Below, one piece after another: positions 1 through 10,979 of a DNA stretch of 64,000 nt (positions within the stretch are counted from its first letter, which is position 1; every line of letters starts with the position of its first letter). The DNA is from Cricetomys ansorgei (taxonomy: Eukaryota; Chordata; Mammalia; Rodentia; Nesomyidae): positions 11,576,001-11,640,000 of the forward strand of contig JAMJFZ010000320.1 of NCBI GenBank assembly GCA_026225945.1, given 5' to 3'. The notes beneath the pieces were generated by a model. That model worked only from the letters and a program-made list of their open reading frames with translations. It made no database searches and was not told the origin of the DNA. The translations under genes and the position numbers were made by a program.

Positions 1-240
1 GGCTAAGAACTCACATTCACCACATCACCCAGAACGTGCAGAGCAGCTGTTAGCACCAGGGTGCTTTTCAATCGGACCTTCAGCCGAGCGAACCCACCCG
101 TCAGCTGTGGAGATGGGCTCCCGTGTCGCTGTGAGTCTTCGCCTCCGCAATCCATCGCAACCTTTGTAGTAAACTGGTACTTCGTAATTTTGTGGATGAT
201 AATGCAGATCTGCTTTAAATTAAAAAATAAAAATTTTTAA
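1..240 (+). other. CpG-richer segment with A-rich end, possible retrocopy 3' end
   Basis: About ten CpG dinucleotides fall in the first 180 bases, far more than in the AT-rich DNA that follows, and the segment runs into an A-rich stretch (about 215-240) with a poly-T run just after (249-260). Two frames stay open for about 55 codons, but I recognise no protein. This could be the 3' end of a processed gene copy or of an exon cut by the window edge. The left end is missing, so it cannot be settled here. Confidence 0.25.
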
Positions 241-1079
241 GATAGATTTTTTTTTTTTTTAGTCTACTTGAAAAAGTTAACTAGCTTACAGATACAGTTA
301 CTTTGTTACATTTTGGACGTGAGAAACTTCCTCTACATTTACTCCCAAGTGGCAAGACATTGAAAAGAAATGCCTTTGAGTGAGTTCCAGTTTGGATTTG
401 CTCAGCATTTCCCATCAAATCACTTTCTCATTCTTCAGTTTGCTTCTGAAGAGGGAAAATAAGATTTCATCCTTGGTATCTATGTTAATAGATGAGTTTA
501 CCTAGGTGAACGAATTTTGTAGACTATGGAAATTACTATTTTTAATATTTTCAGCTTTAATCTATCATTTTAATATTATTACTTGAAATCTACAAATTTT
601 TAATACAGAAGAGTCTTTTGTAGCTTTTTCTTGACTTTGAAGTATAATTTAATTAACTGCACATGTACAGTTCATTTTATAAATGATTGTGCAAAACATT
701 AATCTTGACAAAAATGACATTTAATAGAACAAGAGCTAATATATCTTTAAAGGCTGATTGCAAAACTCTAGGTGGACCAACAGACTTATTTTGAGAGACA
801 GCCATTTAAAAGGATCCTGAACTGTGATTAAAGCTTCAATTTAGAAATCATCAAACAAAACTGAAAAGAGGAAAAGCTTTGGTGTAAATGAGGGAATCTT
901 ATGGGGAAAATCACATTTAACTAGAAAGATTAGTGTTAATGTTCAGGAAGCGGACTTGAGGTGGGGATGGATGTGTGGAGGCCCAGATGCAAATGAATAT
1001 TGGAGATGCATGAAAAATAAGGGAGGAACAACGGACTGGGGTAATTGACTGAAGTGCACAGGTGAAGGACTAATTCAAA
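241..1079. other. AT-rich DNA, nothing recognised
   Basis: Apart from the poly-T run at its start, this stretch shows no clear repeat and no long open frame. It precedes the first L2 fragment. Confidence 0.5.
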
Positions 1080-1855
1080 GAAGGATCTGCATTTTCTAGC
1101 TTAAGCAGGTGAGCCGAATGCAATGCAGTCCTTGAAATGTGGTTGTCAGCAGGTAAGAAGCTGGGCTTACATAGCTAAAAGTCTAACTGACTGTTTCTTT
1201 TAAAGACTGTCTTTTACTCAGTGTGAGGAGCCACGTGGCGTAATTTCTGTAGTATGAGGATACCTCTGTCTATTGGACCGAGAATGGACCATGAAGTCCA
1301 GTAGGAGGCCAGTGCAGTGCTGAATAAGGCAAATGGGCGCAGAAGTTGAAAACGAAGACAAAGCAGGGAAGGTAGAGGGAAACAGAGGCACTTCGGACAT
1401 AAAATAAATGCAACAAGATTTCACAGAGAAGTAAATGTAGCATCGTGAAAAAAAAAATTAAGGATTCCTCTGATGTCTAGAACATCTGTAAGAAAAAAAA
1501 ATTGCCCTCTTCTGATATATAAAAAGCTAAGGAAGGCGTAGCTTTGGTGAACAAGCTGACTCTCGGGAGTTAATTTTAACTCTAGCTGTCTATTAGATAT
1601 CTGAAAAGATGTGCTGAGTAGGCTGCTGACGATCCAAGGCGAAGACGCCAAGGTGATCATCATTATATAGATGACGGTAAGTGTGTGTCAGTAAGGGGAC
1701 CAAGACTGAGCAAGGTGGAGGGCGGGACAACAGGCAGCACAGCACAGGGGAAAAAGAAGGAACCACCATCCTTGATTGAGGGAAAATCTGGTGAGCACTG
1801 TACTCTGCAGTCATGTGAAAGAAGATATTAAAAAGGATAAAAGTGTGAGATCATG

Positions 1856-2125
1856 GAGCTGTCTCAGTCAGCAAAGCTCCTGCTTCATGAGCATGAGGAT
1901 CCAAGTCTGGATTCCCAGCACATACACAAAGGCTGGGCATGGTCCTGAACATAAGTCCAGGGGCAGGAAGCAGAGATGGGCAGATCCCTATAGCTTGGCC
2001 AGTCAGCATCATCAATTGGAAAGCTATGGTTTTAGTAAAAGACTCTGAAAAAATAATGCAGACAGTGGTAGTAGCAGACACCTGGCATCACTTCTGCTCT
2101 ACATGTGTACATACTATATACATCT
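1856..2125 (+). mobile_element. B4/RSINE1-type SINE
   Basis: The left part is ID/tRNA-like (CTCAGTCAGCAAAGC, then GATTCCCAGCAC). A B1-like middle follows (GGCTGGGCATGG, then an AGATGGGCAGATCC block). The CA-rich 3' end is typical of this rodent family. It lies inside the L2 remnant and runs into the long CA tract. Confidence 0.75.
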
Positions 2126-2350
2126 CACACACACACACACACACACACACACTCCACACATACACATACACCCTACACATACACACACACATACATACAC
2201 ACACACATAACACATATACACACACACCACACACATACACACCCCCCCACAGACATGCATACATACACTCCACACATACACCCCCCCCACACACATACAC
2301 ACACACAGAGCCCACACATACACACACAGCCCCCCCCCACACACACACAC
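2126..2350. repeat. Imperfect (CA)n microsatellite
   Basis: A pure CA run (about 2126-2151) is followed by some 200 bases of degenerate CA/CATA/CCC. It is the expanded tail of the adjacent SINE and accounts for the low-complexity His/Thr and Val/Cys frames on both strands. Confidence 0.95.
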
Positions 2351-2355
2351 CATAT

Positions 2356-2484
2356 TCAAGAAGAAGGAGGAGGAGAAGGTGGTGAAGGAGGAGAAGGAAG
2401 AAGAGAAGTTTAAGCAGAAGGAGGAGAAGAAGGAAAAAGGAAGAAAGGGAAGAGGAAGAGGAGGAAGAGGAGAAGGAGAAGGAG
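2356..2484. repeat. GAA/GGA polypurine tract
   Basis: About 130 nearly uninterrupted purines on the plus strand made of AAG, GAG and GGA units. It directly follows the CA tract, giving a combined simple-sequence block of about 360 bases. Long purine-pyrimidine tracts of this kind can form triplex DNA. Confidence 0.9.
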
Positions 2485-3559
2485 GAATCAATGGGCGATT
2501 GGCTAATTAGCCATGTGAAACAGAGCTCCTACATGGACTAAAATAGGAGTAGTTACATGGGGAGGACACAGTGTAGAAGTAACTGATGGATGACCTTGAT
2601 GAGACCAACTTGACTAGAAGCTATGGAAAAGAAAACCAACGTGATGTGCATAAGGGAAGATGAGAGGTGAGGACTTAAGGAGAGCCGGTATAGACCACTC
2701 TTAGTCTTTACAGGAGGTTTTCCCAAAGGAATTTGTAAGTTCTGCTGAAGAAGGAGAAACGGGGAGAGGGTTGGGAAATAAGTGGAAAGACTGAGTGTAG
2801 ACAGGACTTTGTTGCCAACAGGCAAGATGTTTTGAGTGTGGGTAAAAATGCTGGCAAGGGCATCCATGCAGCAGTCTACAGGAAGGCCGATAGTTTGTAT
2901 TTTCCCTATTAAGCAGAACGCAGTAGCCCCAGTTGAGAAGGGAGACGGTGAAAGTCCAGCATTTGAGAAAAGCTGAAATGCGTACTTAGCAGAGAGGAGG
3001 CATGGAGTGACCACCTGACCGAAGGAAAGGCCCGGGTGGTGCTTGTGCTCACAAACCACACGCACGATTTACCAGTGCGGTTCTGTGTTTTTCCCCAACC
3101 TGAGCCAGCTAGAGGCACACATGCAAGAAACCCTGAAGAGCTGAATGTTAAGCAGGTGGTGGATTCACTCCATGGGTATACTGAAGTGATCGAAGAGCAG
3201 GGAAATGAGAATGACAGATATAACTAGGGAATTCCACATGGAGAAGGAAGAGAAACAGCCAAGAGATGAGTTACAATAAAAATTCAATAGGGCCGCTGGG
3301 GTGAAGCTTCCCGAAAGGACAGAGACTCCTACAGTCAAAGCAAGAGAAGAGAGCTGGGATAAAAGCGGTTTCTGCAGTGGGAATGGACATGAAACCAGAA
3401 ATGACCCTCTCTTGAGAGCAGGGAAGTAAGCACTGAGGTTAGCCTGCATCCCTCAAAATATTGTCTGTAGTTAGGTCAGTATGGTTTCCTGGAGGAGACG
3501 TGTGACTTTTTTGTCTCTGTACAAAATATTTGGCATAATCTTCATTTGTTCCTAAGTTA

Positions 3560-3790
3560 TGATATAAAGTTGTGACTTTACCTGGGGTCCACCTCTTCTA
3601 TACTTTGTCCCACTCTTTGGTGCTCCCCCAAGTACCTCTCTGCTCCTGTCCCCAGGCATCAGATGTCATTCTCATAGAGAAGACTGAGGACTTCCCTGAC
3701 CCAAGAGCCCATCTCCTTAGGTAATTTAGACCTTGAGGAGCTCTTATTGGCTGTCAGTGTGTTCTCCTACCCTCCCAAGCTTTGAGGTTA
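3560..3790 (+). mobile_element. L2-like fragment, plus strand
   Basis: The segment around 3655-3715 (ATGTCATTCTC, then GACTTCCCTGACCC) resembles the L2 3' region, where a similar TGTCACCTTCTCAG / GGCCTTCCCTGACC pair occurs. It is short and diverged. Confidence 0.45.
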
Positions 3791-3794
3791 TTTT

Positions 3795-4260
3795 TTTTTT
3801 CTTTAATAGACATAGTAGGGTGATTTAAATGGTGGAATTTTGAATTTTGATGGTGGAGATAACATATCTTTGGGTGGTTGGATGCATGATACGATAAAAT
3901 GAGAAAGATAAAAGACATGATTCAAGGACTTTGAACGCCCTTTAGAACAACTAACAGGATGAGGTTGATCACAGTTGAGATGGAGAAAGCTCAGTTTGGA
4001 CATTTTAATCTAAAATTGGTTATCAAAGGAGTTATGTGTTCAATAGAGAGTTGGAACAGTGGTTTGTTAGTGGGCGGAGACATGGTGCGAGGAAACCATG
4101 TAATCGTTTGTATACTCACTAAAAGGAAATGGTAAAAAATGTAAAAAACCAAGAAACAGCGGCTTAGCCTACAGTGGGTGACTCCAAAGTTTGAGTTTCT
4201 CAGTAAGAAGGCGCCAGATAGGTGTGTTGTGGGGAAATAAGAGAATAACAAATAGTGACA
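3795..4260 (-). mobile_element. Second L2 fragment (RT C-terminal region)
   Basis: The minus strand resembles the L2 segment just after the YADD box (the block at 3985-4070 in particular). This is more 3' in L2 than the sequence at 2560-3060, yet it lies at a higher coordinate, so it is a separate copy and not a continuation of the first. Confidence 0.55.
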
Positions 4261-4879
4261 GATTCTGCTGTCTTCTAGAAAGCTGAATCCAGAAAGCTCT
4301 TTCTGCAGAAAGCATTTCTTGAATTAGTACCTTCTCAAGATCACCTACCAGGCAAGCTGGCCAGCCTGGGTAACTAATTACTTCCAGCTCTGTTGTAGTT
4401 TCAAACCATCTACCTCCTGCTGGAGAAAGCTGTCAGAAGAGAGGGAAGATTTTTTTTTTATTTTAAAGTAAAGTAGGAAAGTGCTTCCTTCCAAATGGAA
4501 GGAAAAACAAAACCCAAAGCCATTAGGTGCTCAGTGGTGTAGGATGGACTTCAGCAGAGAGGAAACACCAGAGAAGTAAAGTTAGAATGGAGAGGGTGCC
4601 AAGAGCTCTCCCACTGATTAGGGATTACCAGAGAGACAGGCAATTGGTTCACAGGCATGTAAAATAAACCCCCCCTCAAGTCAAGACCTTGTTATTATAG
4701 CCGTTGCTGGACACAGCTTGCTGAGGGAGGTTTGGCCCCCAGATGACAAGAAAACCAAAGACAGCTAGCTGAAAAGATCTTCAAATTCCAAACCAGGATT
4801 CAGCATGCAAGGACAGAAAGGAAGTTAAGAGTTTGTGAGGGTGGTTTATAATTATGTCATTGGGACATCGAAAAACAAT
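4261..4879. other. No recognised feature
   Basis: Ordinary non-coding sequence with a short poly-T run near 4450. No SINE, LINE or LTR signature was recognised. Confidence 0.5.
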
Positions 4880-5560
4880 CCAGTATTTTACTTTGTTTAT
4901 TCTTTAATAACTGTATACATATATAGAGTACTTTGATGCTCTTTACCCCATTACCCTCTCTTCCCCTTCTTCCACTCTTGCCAAACCCTCTCTATCTTCC
5001 TGTAACCCACGATGCTTAATTAGGGTTGCTTGCATGAGCGCAGATGATAGGATAAGAACAGCTCAGCAGGGGCTGTATCACTGAGACTTATGACTCTCCT
5101 TCCTCCAGCAACTATTAGCTGCTGGGGAGAGGTGACAGGAGAGGTGGAGCCCCGTGAGCGACCCCCACAACTACCTCTCATGGTGACTGTCGGTGGGGCC
5201 AGTCTGCTGTAGGTCTTGTGCAGGTGACAGTGCAACAGCTGTGTCCTATCCAAAAGAGCGTTCCAGGGCATTCCTCCTCGTCCTCTGGCTCTCCCACTCT
5301 TTCCACGTCCTCTTCTGAGGTTTTATCCCCTGAGCCTTGGAGGGGTGATATAGACATCCTACTTACGGACGAGCATTCAGCAATCACCTGTTCTCATCAC
5401 TTTGACCTGTGTGAGTCCGAATTTACTTCCACCCACTGCCCAAAGGAGCATCTCCCGCCAAGGCCGAGAACAGCCCTGATCTATGAATTGGACAGCATGT
5501 CCATTTTTAACCCAGTGTTTTAAGTAGATCAGGATTTTAGGTACATAAAAGTACTGTTAT
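4880..5560 (-). mobile_element. Rodent L1 (Lx-type) 3'-UTR fragment
   Basis: The plus strand carries the antisense of a very common rodent L1 3' UTR: CCCATTACCCTCTCTTCC, then TTAATTAGGGTTGCTTGCAT at 5017, then the block with CCCTGAGCCTTGGAGGGGTG near 5330 and CATCACTTTGACC near 5396. The 3' end is at the low coordinate. The copy is truncated at its 5' side near 5560 and no ORF2 is present. Open frames across 5020-5520 are accidental. Confidence 0.8.
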
Positions 5561-6143
5561 GTCAAATGCCAGTAGTAAAATACACTTTTATTTTTTCTTA
5601 ATAAATCATAAAATGTCTCACTTGGTCTATTTTTTTGTTTTGTTTTGTTTCCCCTCCGTGTCACATGACTTTTCCCCAGTGCCTTTGCAATGGTTTAAAA
5701 ATATGAAAGCATAATGAGGACAGGCACATGGTGTGTACGCATACGCGGTGTGTGGGACTTGTCATTTCACGTGAAATCTGTTGACACAGGAGTAGTTGGT
5801 TAGTGTAGGATTTCCTCATGTCTGCGTTCCTCCCCAGTCAGCCTGTAGCTCAGCTGAGGGGAAGGAAAATGCACTGCGTGAGTCTACACATCCAGGTGGG
5901 TCCTTGATCTGAGAGTTGGCAGGATGTAAAGAATTCCAGGGACCACAGGCCAGAGGATGTAACTTGGTTTATGGAAGGGATGGGTCACATTTATAGTGAG
6001 AGGAGAGGTCTCTGATATCCAGGGGCATCAGAGGAAGCTCATTTGTTAGGACACTGTAGGTCCGACAACCCCATTTGCATGTTGGGGTTCATAACCTGAA
6101 CCTAGGTCATTTTCCCTGGGGACCAGAAAGGGATGAGGAGAGA

Positions 6144-6147
<4 letters not shown>
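5561..6147. other. No recognised feature
   Basis: T-rich then mixed-composition DNA with no clear repeat match before the GA microsatellite. Confidence 0.45.

Positions 6148-6189
<42 letters not shown>
6148..6189. repeat. (GA)n microsatellite
   Basis: An uninterrupted AG dinucleotide run of about 21 units, with a purine-rich shoulder on its left. Confidence 0.97.
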
Positions 6190-6192
<3 letters not shown>

Positions 6193-6365
6193 TATATGAT
6201 CATATAGGAAGAAGTAAGTCCCAGCTTCAGGTAAATAATCTGCCAGGTAGCATACCTTTGAGGAGGTGGTGCCTTGTGAAAGCATGTCTTCTGCTCTCAG
6301 AATGAGAGTTCTGGGTTCTAAGCACTCTTCTACCCCACCTCAGCTCCAGGACACCCCCACAGATT

Positions 6366-6606
6366 AGTGGCTGGAGAAATGGCCCAGCAGTTAAGAGGTA
6401 ACACTACCTTTGCAGAGGACTCATGTTACATTTCCAGCACCCATATCAGGTGGCTCACAACCTGCAACTGTAACACCTACAACTCCATCTGCAAAGGATC
6501 TGATGCCCTCATCTGGGCACTGAAGACACTGCACTTAATTAAATCCACAAATAGACATGCATATATACATATAATTTTAAAATAAAATAAATCGAAAATA
6601 AAAATG
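6366..6606 (+). mobile_element. B3/B2-type SINE
   Basis: It begins GTGGCTGGAGAAATGGCCCA, the tRNA-derived pol III promoter end, followed by CCAGCACCCATATCAGGTGG and the B3-like middle. It ends in an A-rich AAATAAAATAAATCG tail. Diverged but full length. The 72-codon frame across it is not a gene. Confidence 0.85.
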
Positions 6607-8205
6607 TAAAGACTAATGGTTTATATCAACAATAGGAAGCAAACTTACTAGTGTGTCCCCTGTGAAAGGCCAGGGTGCGGTGAGATTTCCTAAGAGGGTG
6701 GTTAATTCATTCCAGAGCAGAGTTGGGGGCACCAGGCATGAAAAAATGAATAGGTTTAGATGAAGAGGAAGATAATTCTTCAGTGAAGGAACAGATCAAT
6801 TAAAAAAGTCCCCGTGGTTGAAGTTACATTGACAAACCAGGTCAGAGAGAGAAGAGAGACATGCAGGAGTTGGGGCCACAGGGGGAGTAAGTGCTGACCG
6901 TGCTGACCTTACACACTGCAAGTGTTATAAGTGGAGAGAGGTGATCCGTTTACCTGTCTGGTGGCTCCTGTCTTCTCTGGATTCTAGAAGCAAAATTCTC
7001 CTTGGACACTAACCCAAGAGAGCAAAGACCCCAGCAAAGAGTGGAGAAAGTTTGAATTGAATTTTTGTTTAAACTCCTAATGAATGGCTAGTGTGTGGGT
7101 CCTGAGGGCAGCATAAAACCGCTACTCACTGACTATACCTGTGACCCACAGTAGACAAATGCCTGACAGTATTTATGCCAGGATCCTTCCCACTGAGTCT
7201 TAGACCTGCTGCTGGCTGGCTCAGCTCTCGGTGCTCAAGGGTCTCTCTGAATCTCCGCCATCCCCATCATCCATCTAGCCTCTCTTTTGCTGCAGTCAAC
7301 TCTCCTTTTGCCACACTGGCTGCGTGCAACCCAGCTGGCTTTCAGCCCAGCGGCCTTTTGAGGCCCCCTTCAGGAATTCATAGGAACTTCAGGGTTTCAT
7401 GAATACTTAAGGAAAATTAAAAGGGCTCAGAAAATGTATCCCCAAGGGTATACTATCCCTCACCATGCAGAACTATCAAGTTTAACGGGATTTGACCATG
7501 CCCAGAATCTATGAGACTCGGAGGCCTCCTAATTACTTGCTTATTGTCTTTTCAAAGCCAAAGCCCATCAGGAAATCCCAGGAAACCCATGCAGCACCAT
7601 TTCCTGTCCTCCCATCTTACATACACCTTTCTTTTGAAACTTCAGAAACTTGGTTAGGTCCTTTCTCATCTGGGACCTGATTTTCACGTGTCTGGACAAT
7701 ATTCTTCAGACCTAAATCTACTTGTCGTAAGGTAGGAGTCTGCCTTTCAAGTCTGTTGACTCCCTAAACCGCCTTCTCCTACCTAAGGACAAGTCCTCAG
7801 ACTAGCGCTGGGAGTAGAAAGGATTTAGGTGTAACAGAATTTGCAGATGGATATATATTAGTTTCTCCCTCGAAATTCCTTTTACATTGAACTAGAACTA
7901 TTAAATAAAAAAAATACATGAAGACAACATACATGCTTAATTGATTTAGTGTCACAAATGTTTAATAAATATATTCACTATTTTTTGTGCCACCATATTA
8001 GTGCAAGTCCAGACAGCAAGAACAACCTGGACTCTTAAGCCTTCAGTACAAATATGAAACATCCAGGTGAAGTTAGCTGAGCTGGGCACCAGAATGGGAA
8101 ATCTCTAATGTAGTTCACAGCAAGCAGTTTGGCTTGCTTGTAAACAGGATTGGGATTTCTCTTTGCTTATTCCACACCCCAGTTTGGTGTGTCCTAGGTT
8201 GGGAA
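6607..8205. other. No firm feature; possible old L2 piece
   Basis: Mixed-composition DNA. The stretch 7480-7690 has a weak L2-like look, but I could not anchor it to a consensus. No exon-like open frame is convincing. Confidence 0.35.
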
Positions 8206-8211
8206 GGCAGA

Positions 8212-8844
8212 TGAGCTGGATGTGTGTCACTGTGGAGGACAGGCTGTAGCAGTATGCTGCTGGGTGGCTCAGTTAGGAAGAGACGGAGGCATATTCATAG
8301 GAGGAATTCCTTCCAGATCTCAGCAGAGGGAACCACTCTCCTAGCCAGGGACATACTGGACAGTGGAATCCTGGGTGCCTCATCTCAGGGGTTTTCCCTG
8401 ATACCTAAGTGTTTTGGAAGTTTATTTTTAGTTTTGTTTAAAATAATTGTTTTTGTGAGCTGTTGGAAAGGGAATGCATAGGCCTTGGCATTCTGTAGTG
8501 TCTGCAGCTGTTGGATTTCTGTGGGGGATGTTTGATCACTTACGATCTGCACCTGCGGAGTTCTGACGCAATAAAAACACCTGAGCTGAGGCGCTTGGGG
8601 TTCCACTATGGAGTCTGGCTCTGGCCAGGATGGTGGCTCCCTCTGCTGAGGTCTGGCACTGCTACACCTAAGCTCCTCATGTGATCTATTGATAGCATGT
8701 GCAGATGATGACCAATCAAACACCCCCCACATAAATCCAACACCTGCAGACAACACAAAACGCCAAGGCCTAGGTATCCCCTCACACAACAGTGCACAAA
8801 ACAATTATTTTATACATAACTCAAAATAAACTTCCACGACAACA
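8212..8844 (-). mobile_element. Solo LTR (minus strand), split by a nested LTR
   Basis: Two pieces, 8212-8403 (3' part) and 8673-8844 (5' part), form one LTR of about 370 bases on the minus strand once the inserted element is removed. It begins TGTT at 8844 and ends CA at 8212. It is flanked by near-identical 6-mers (GGCAGA 8206-8211, GGCAGT 8845-8850) that fit a 6-bp target duplication of the ERVK type. It shares blocks such as CTAGGCCTTGGC with the LTR at 53672. No internal retroviral sequence remains. The family is not named with confidence; an RMER- or mys-type rodent LTR is possible. Confidence 0.7.
8410..8666 (+). mobile_element. Nested solo LTR (plus strand)
   Basis: A 257-base element starting TGTTTTGGAAG and ending CTACA, flanked on both sides by CCTAAG (8404-8409 and 8667-8672). 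Joining the flanks restores a continuous older LTR. It carries an AATAAA signal at 8570-8575. It belongs to the same family as its host LTR but lies in the opposite orientation, so parts of the two form a long inverted repeat. That creates the 139-codon minus-strand frame at 8385-8804, which is not a gene. Its 3' end is shorter than in the other two family members. Confidence 0.75.
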
Positions 8845-8850
8845 GGCAGT

Positions 8851-9611
8851 GTTGAAGATTCCAGCAGAGGCAAAATGGTAGTAGTTGAGGGATACAGCTC
8901 CAGAGCTGTTATGTTGTGAAAAGTTTTCTTTTTCTCAAACTGATTTTTATTAACTCAGATTTCTCTTGCTTTTATCCGGATTTAATGCAGGTGAAAATGT
9001 AACTGCTTCATTAGCTGGAATTTTCTTTGAAAATACAACTCACCGTGCCAGAGATCTTCTCTTTAATTGCCCGGTCTACTTTGGTTTGATGAATAGTTTT
9101 TCTCTCTGATTTTGCTTTCTGTGCTGAGATTGTTTGTATCACTTGAACCCCACCCCCCACCCTGACTACCAGTTATATTTGTGGGGTATATGTGTGATTG
9201 TTACAGCTAAATGTGAAAGTGAGGGGGGAAAACATGAGGGTGATGTTTAAGAAAAAGGAGTTGGGGAATCTCCTTGGGTTTGCGATGCATAACGCTGTCT
9301 GGAGAGGCGACCCGTCTCTGTCCCTGCTTCAAAAGAATGTTCACACTGCTGCCTCTTTTTCTCAGTTCACATCTGTTGGGACAGCCTCCTTTTAAGAGAA
9401 TGTTCCTCGCTCTGTTCTTCATCCCTGACTGTGGTAGAGTGTTTTCTGCTTCCCCTGGTGCTTGCCTTACACAGGCTTTGCTTTTGCATGACCTGTCATG
9501 GAGGACCTAGGGCAGAGATTGTTACAGACAATTTCCAGGTAACCTCTTACCCGCCGGATAGAGGAGCTCCTTTCTGCTCCCCAGCTCGGCTTAGAGCTAC
9601 TACCTGACTCT
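8851..9611. other. No recognised feature
   Basis: Mixed-composition DNA with a few CpGs around 9290-9320. Overlapping short frames on both strands show no recognised domain. Confidence 0.4.
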
Positions 9612-10548
9612 TGACATCTGTGGCAGGCAGAATTCTAAAAGCTGACTCCTGCTTTCTGAACCTTAGCCCTCCTTTTGATAGTGCCAGCTGTGATGTACTG
9701 CTACCCAGTGGCCAGGGTGATGGGGTGTGACTCCATTGTATGCTTCATGACAAAGCTGAGGGGGTGCAGATGCAATTAAGGTCTCCATCATTGGCTCTGA
9801 GTTAGTCAAAGGAAGGATTATATTAGTTAGTTTTCTCATTGCTGTGACAAGTACCCGATAGAAGTAATTTAAGGAGGGGAGAGTTATTTTGACTCAGTCT
9901 GAGAGAACACAGTCTGATGTGGACAATATGAGGTCAAAGCTTCTTGCAAGACAGGGGCATAAGGCTGCTTGCTCAGTGCTTTTCATATCTAGAACCAGAG
10001 AGAGAGGTTTTGAACTAGAAGTGGAGCTGGGCAATAGGCCCTAAAGGCTAAGACTCGCCTCCACATGACCCACTTCCGTCAGCCAACCCTACCTCCTAAG
10101 TTTGCACAGCCTCATAAAGCAACACCACTTTCTGAAAGCCATGTGTTGAAACAAAACAAAACAACAAGAGATGAGCATTGGGGGGACAGTTTGGACTCGA
10201 CCCCTAGCAAGGTCTCCTTGGTGAACCTGTACCTATCATGTGATCCCAGATCCAGAGGCTAGTGACTGGAAACAACAGTCTCTCTGCTCTGTGCTGTTGG
10301 CTTTGGAGAAGCAGGCCACGCAGTTCTGAAATTGTGAGGAAATGAACTCTGCCAGCAGCATGAGATCTTGAGAAGAGACCCTGAACCTCATATGAGACTG
10401 CGGACTTGACCAGTGTCTAGATTACAGCCTAGTACCTTAATCAGAACCCAGTTGAGACTCCTGGCTCATATAAACTGTGAGAATAAGTATGTATTGTTAT
10501 GAGCCACTAGGCTCATTGTAACGTATGCAGAGGTAGAAAATTAATGCA
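9612..10548 (+). mobile_element. MLT1-type (ERVL-MaLR) LTR, interrupted
   Basis: The left part (9612-9831) has GGCAGAATTCTAAAA, then GCAGATGCAATTAAGG. The right part (about 10206-10548) has AAACTGTGAGAATAAGTATG, then TTATGAGCCACTAGG, then AAAATTAATGCAATG. These follow the order of the old mammalian MLT1 LTRs. A rodent-specific repeat sits between the halves, so the MLT1 copy is the older of the two. Confidence 0.7.
9832..10205 (+). mobile_element. Rodent interspersed repeat inserted in MLT1
   Basis: It starts TTAGTTAGTTTTCTCATTGC and runs through a GGTTTTGAACTAGAAGTGGA block and CACTTCCGTCAGCCAACCC to GAGCATTGGGGGGACAG. This is the layout of a very common roughly 400-base rodent repeat whose Repbase name I cannot give with certainty. 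Open frames inside it are incidental. Confidence 0.6.
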
Positions 10549-10979
10549 ATGCCCTGTGTTCTATTCATTTGAGAAAGGAAGCTATCCATCTGCCACGGTC
10601 TCGAGATACAGTTCAGATCAATACTAGTCCCTTGGTCTCCATGAGTTTACATGGTTGAGAGGGAATGATTCTCCCTGGCACACCCAAGCTCACCTCAGCA
10701 TCACTTAAGCGTTTTCTATCATACTATTTTCCCTTAAAAATATGTTTTATATTAATAAGTGATACGTTGTGAGGCTAAAGATCTAATAATGAAATCTTAA
10801 GCTATAAGACTTAAGCTAGGACCCTGTATTAGAGACCATCCAGACTGAAAACCCTGCATTATTGATGTTCTCCAAGACTTGGCCATTCATTAAAGCCAGG
10901 AGAGCTTTTGCTCTCTCAAGCATGTATCTGTTCATACTATTCTTCGACTTAGGAACTTTTTATACCTTGTCACTGTGTC
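10549..10979. other. No recognised feature
   Basis: AT-rich non-coding DNA with no clear repeat signature. Confidence 0.45.

Larger units (their letters stand above)
1080..3450 (-). mobile_element. LINE L2 fragment (reverse transcriptase region), interrupted
   Basis: Read on the minus strand, several blocks follow the L2 (CR1-clade) reverse-transcriptase order. The block near 2560-2800 matches the N-terminal part of the RT, 1560-1680 the region around the catalytic YADD box, and 1180-1340 the more 3' sequence found in many L2 copies. The order from high to low coordinate is right for one minus-strand copy. A B4 SINE with its CA tail and a purine tract (about 1856-2484) splits it. The 170-codon minus-strand frame at 2553-3065 overlaps the remnant, but it has no intact catalytic motif and I read it as chance openness in a decayed element. 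Ends are approximate. Confidence 0.7.

Noticed and set aside
1939..2491. Open frames of 86-148 codons rich in His/Thr or Val/Cys
   Set aside because: They are translations of the CA and GAA simple-sequence tracts.
2553..3065. 170-codon minus-strand open frame, the longest in the window
   Set aside because: It overlaps a decayed L2 reverse-transcriptase remnant and has no intact motif, so I do not call a gene.
8385..8804. 139-codon minus-strand open frame
   Set aside because: It runs through the two antiparallel LTRs and matches no protein I recognise.
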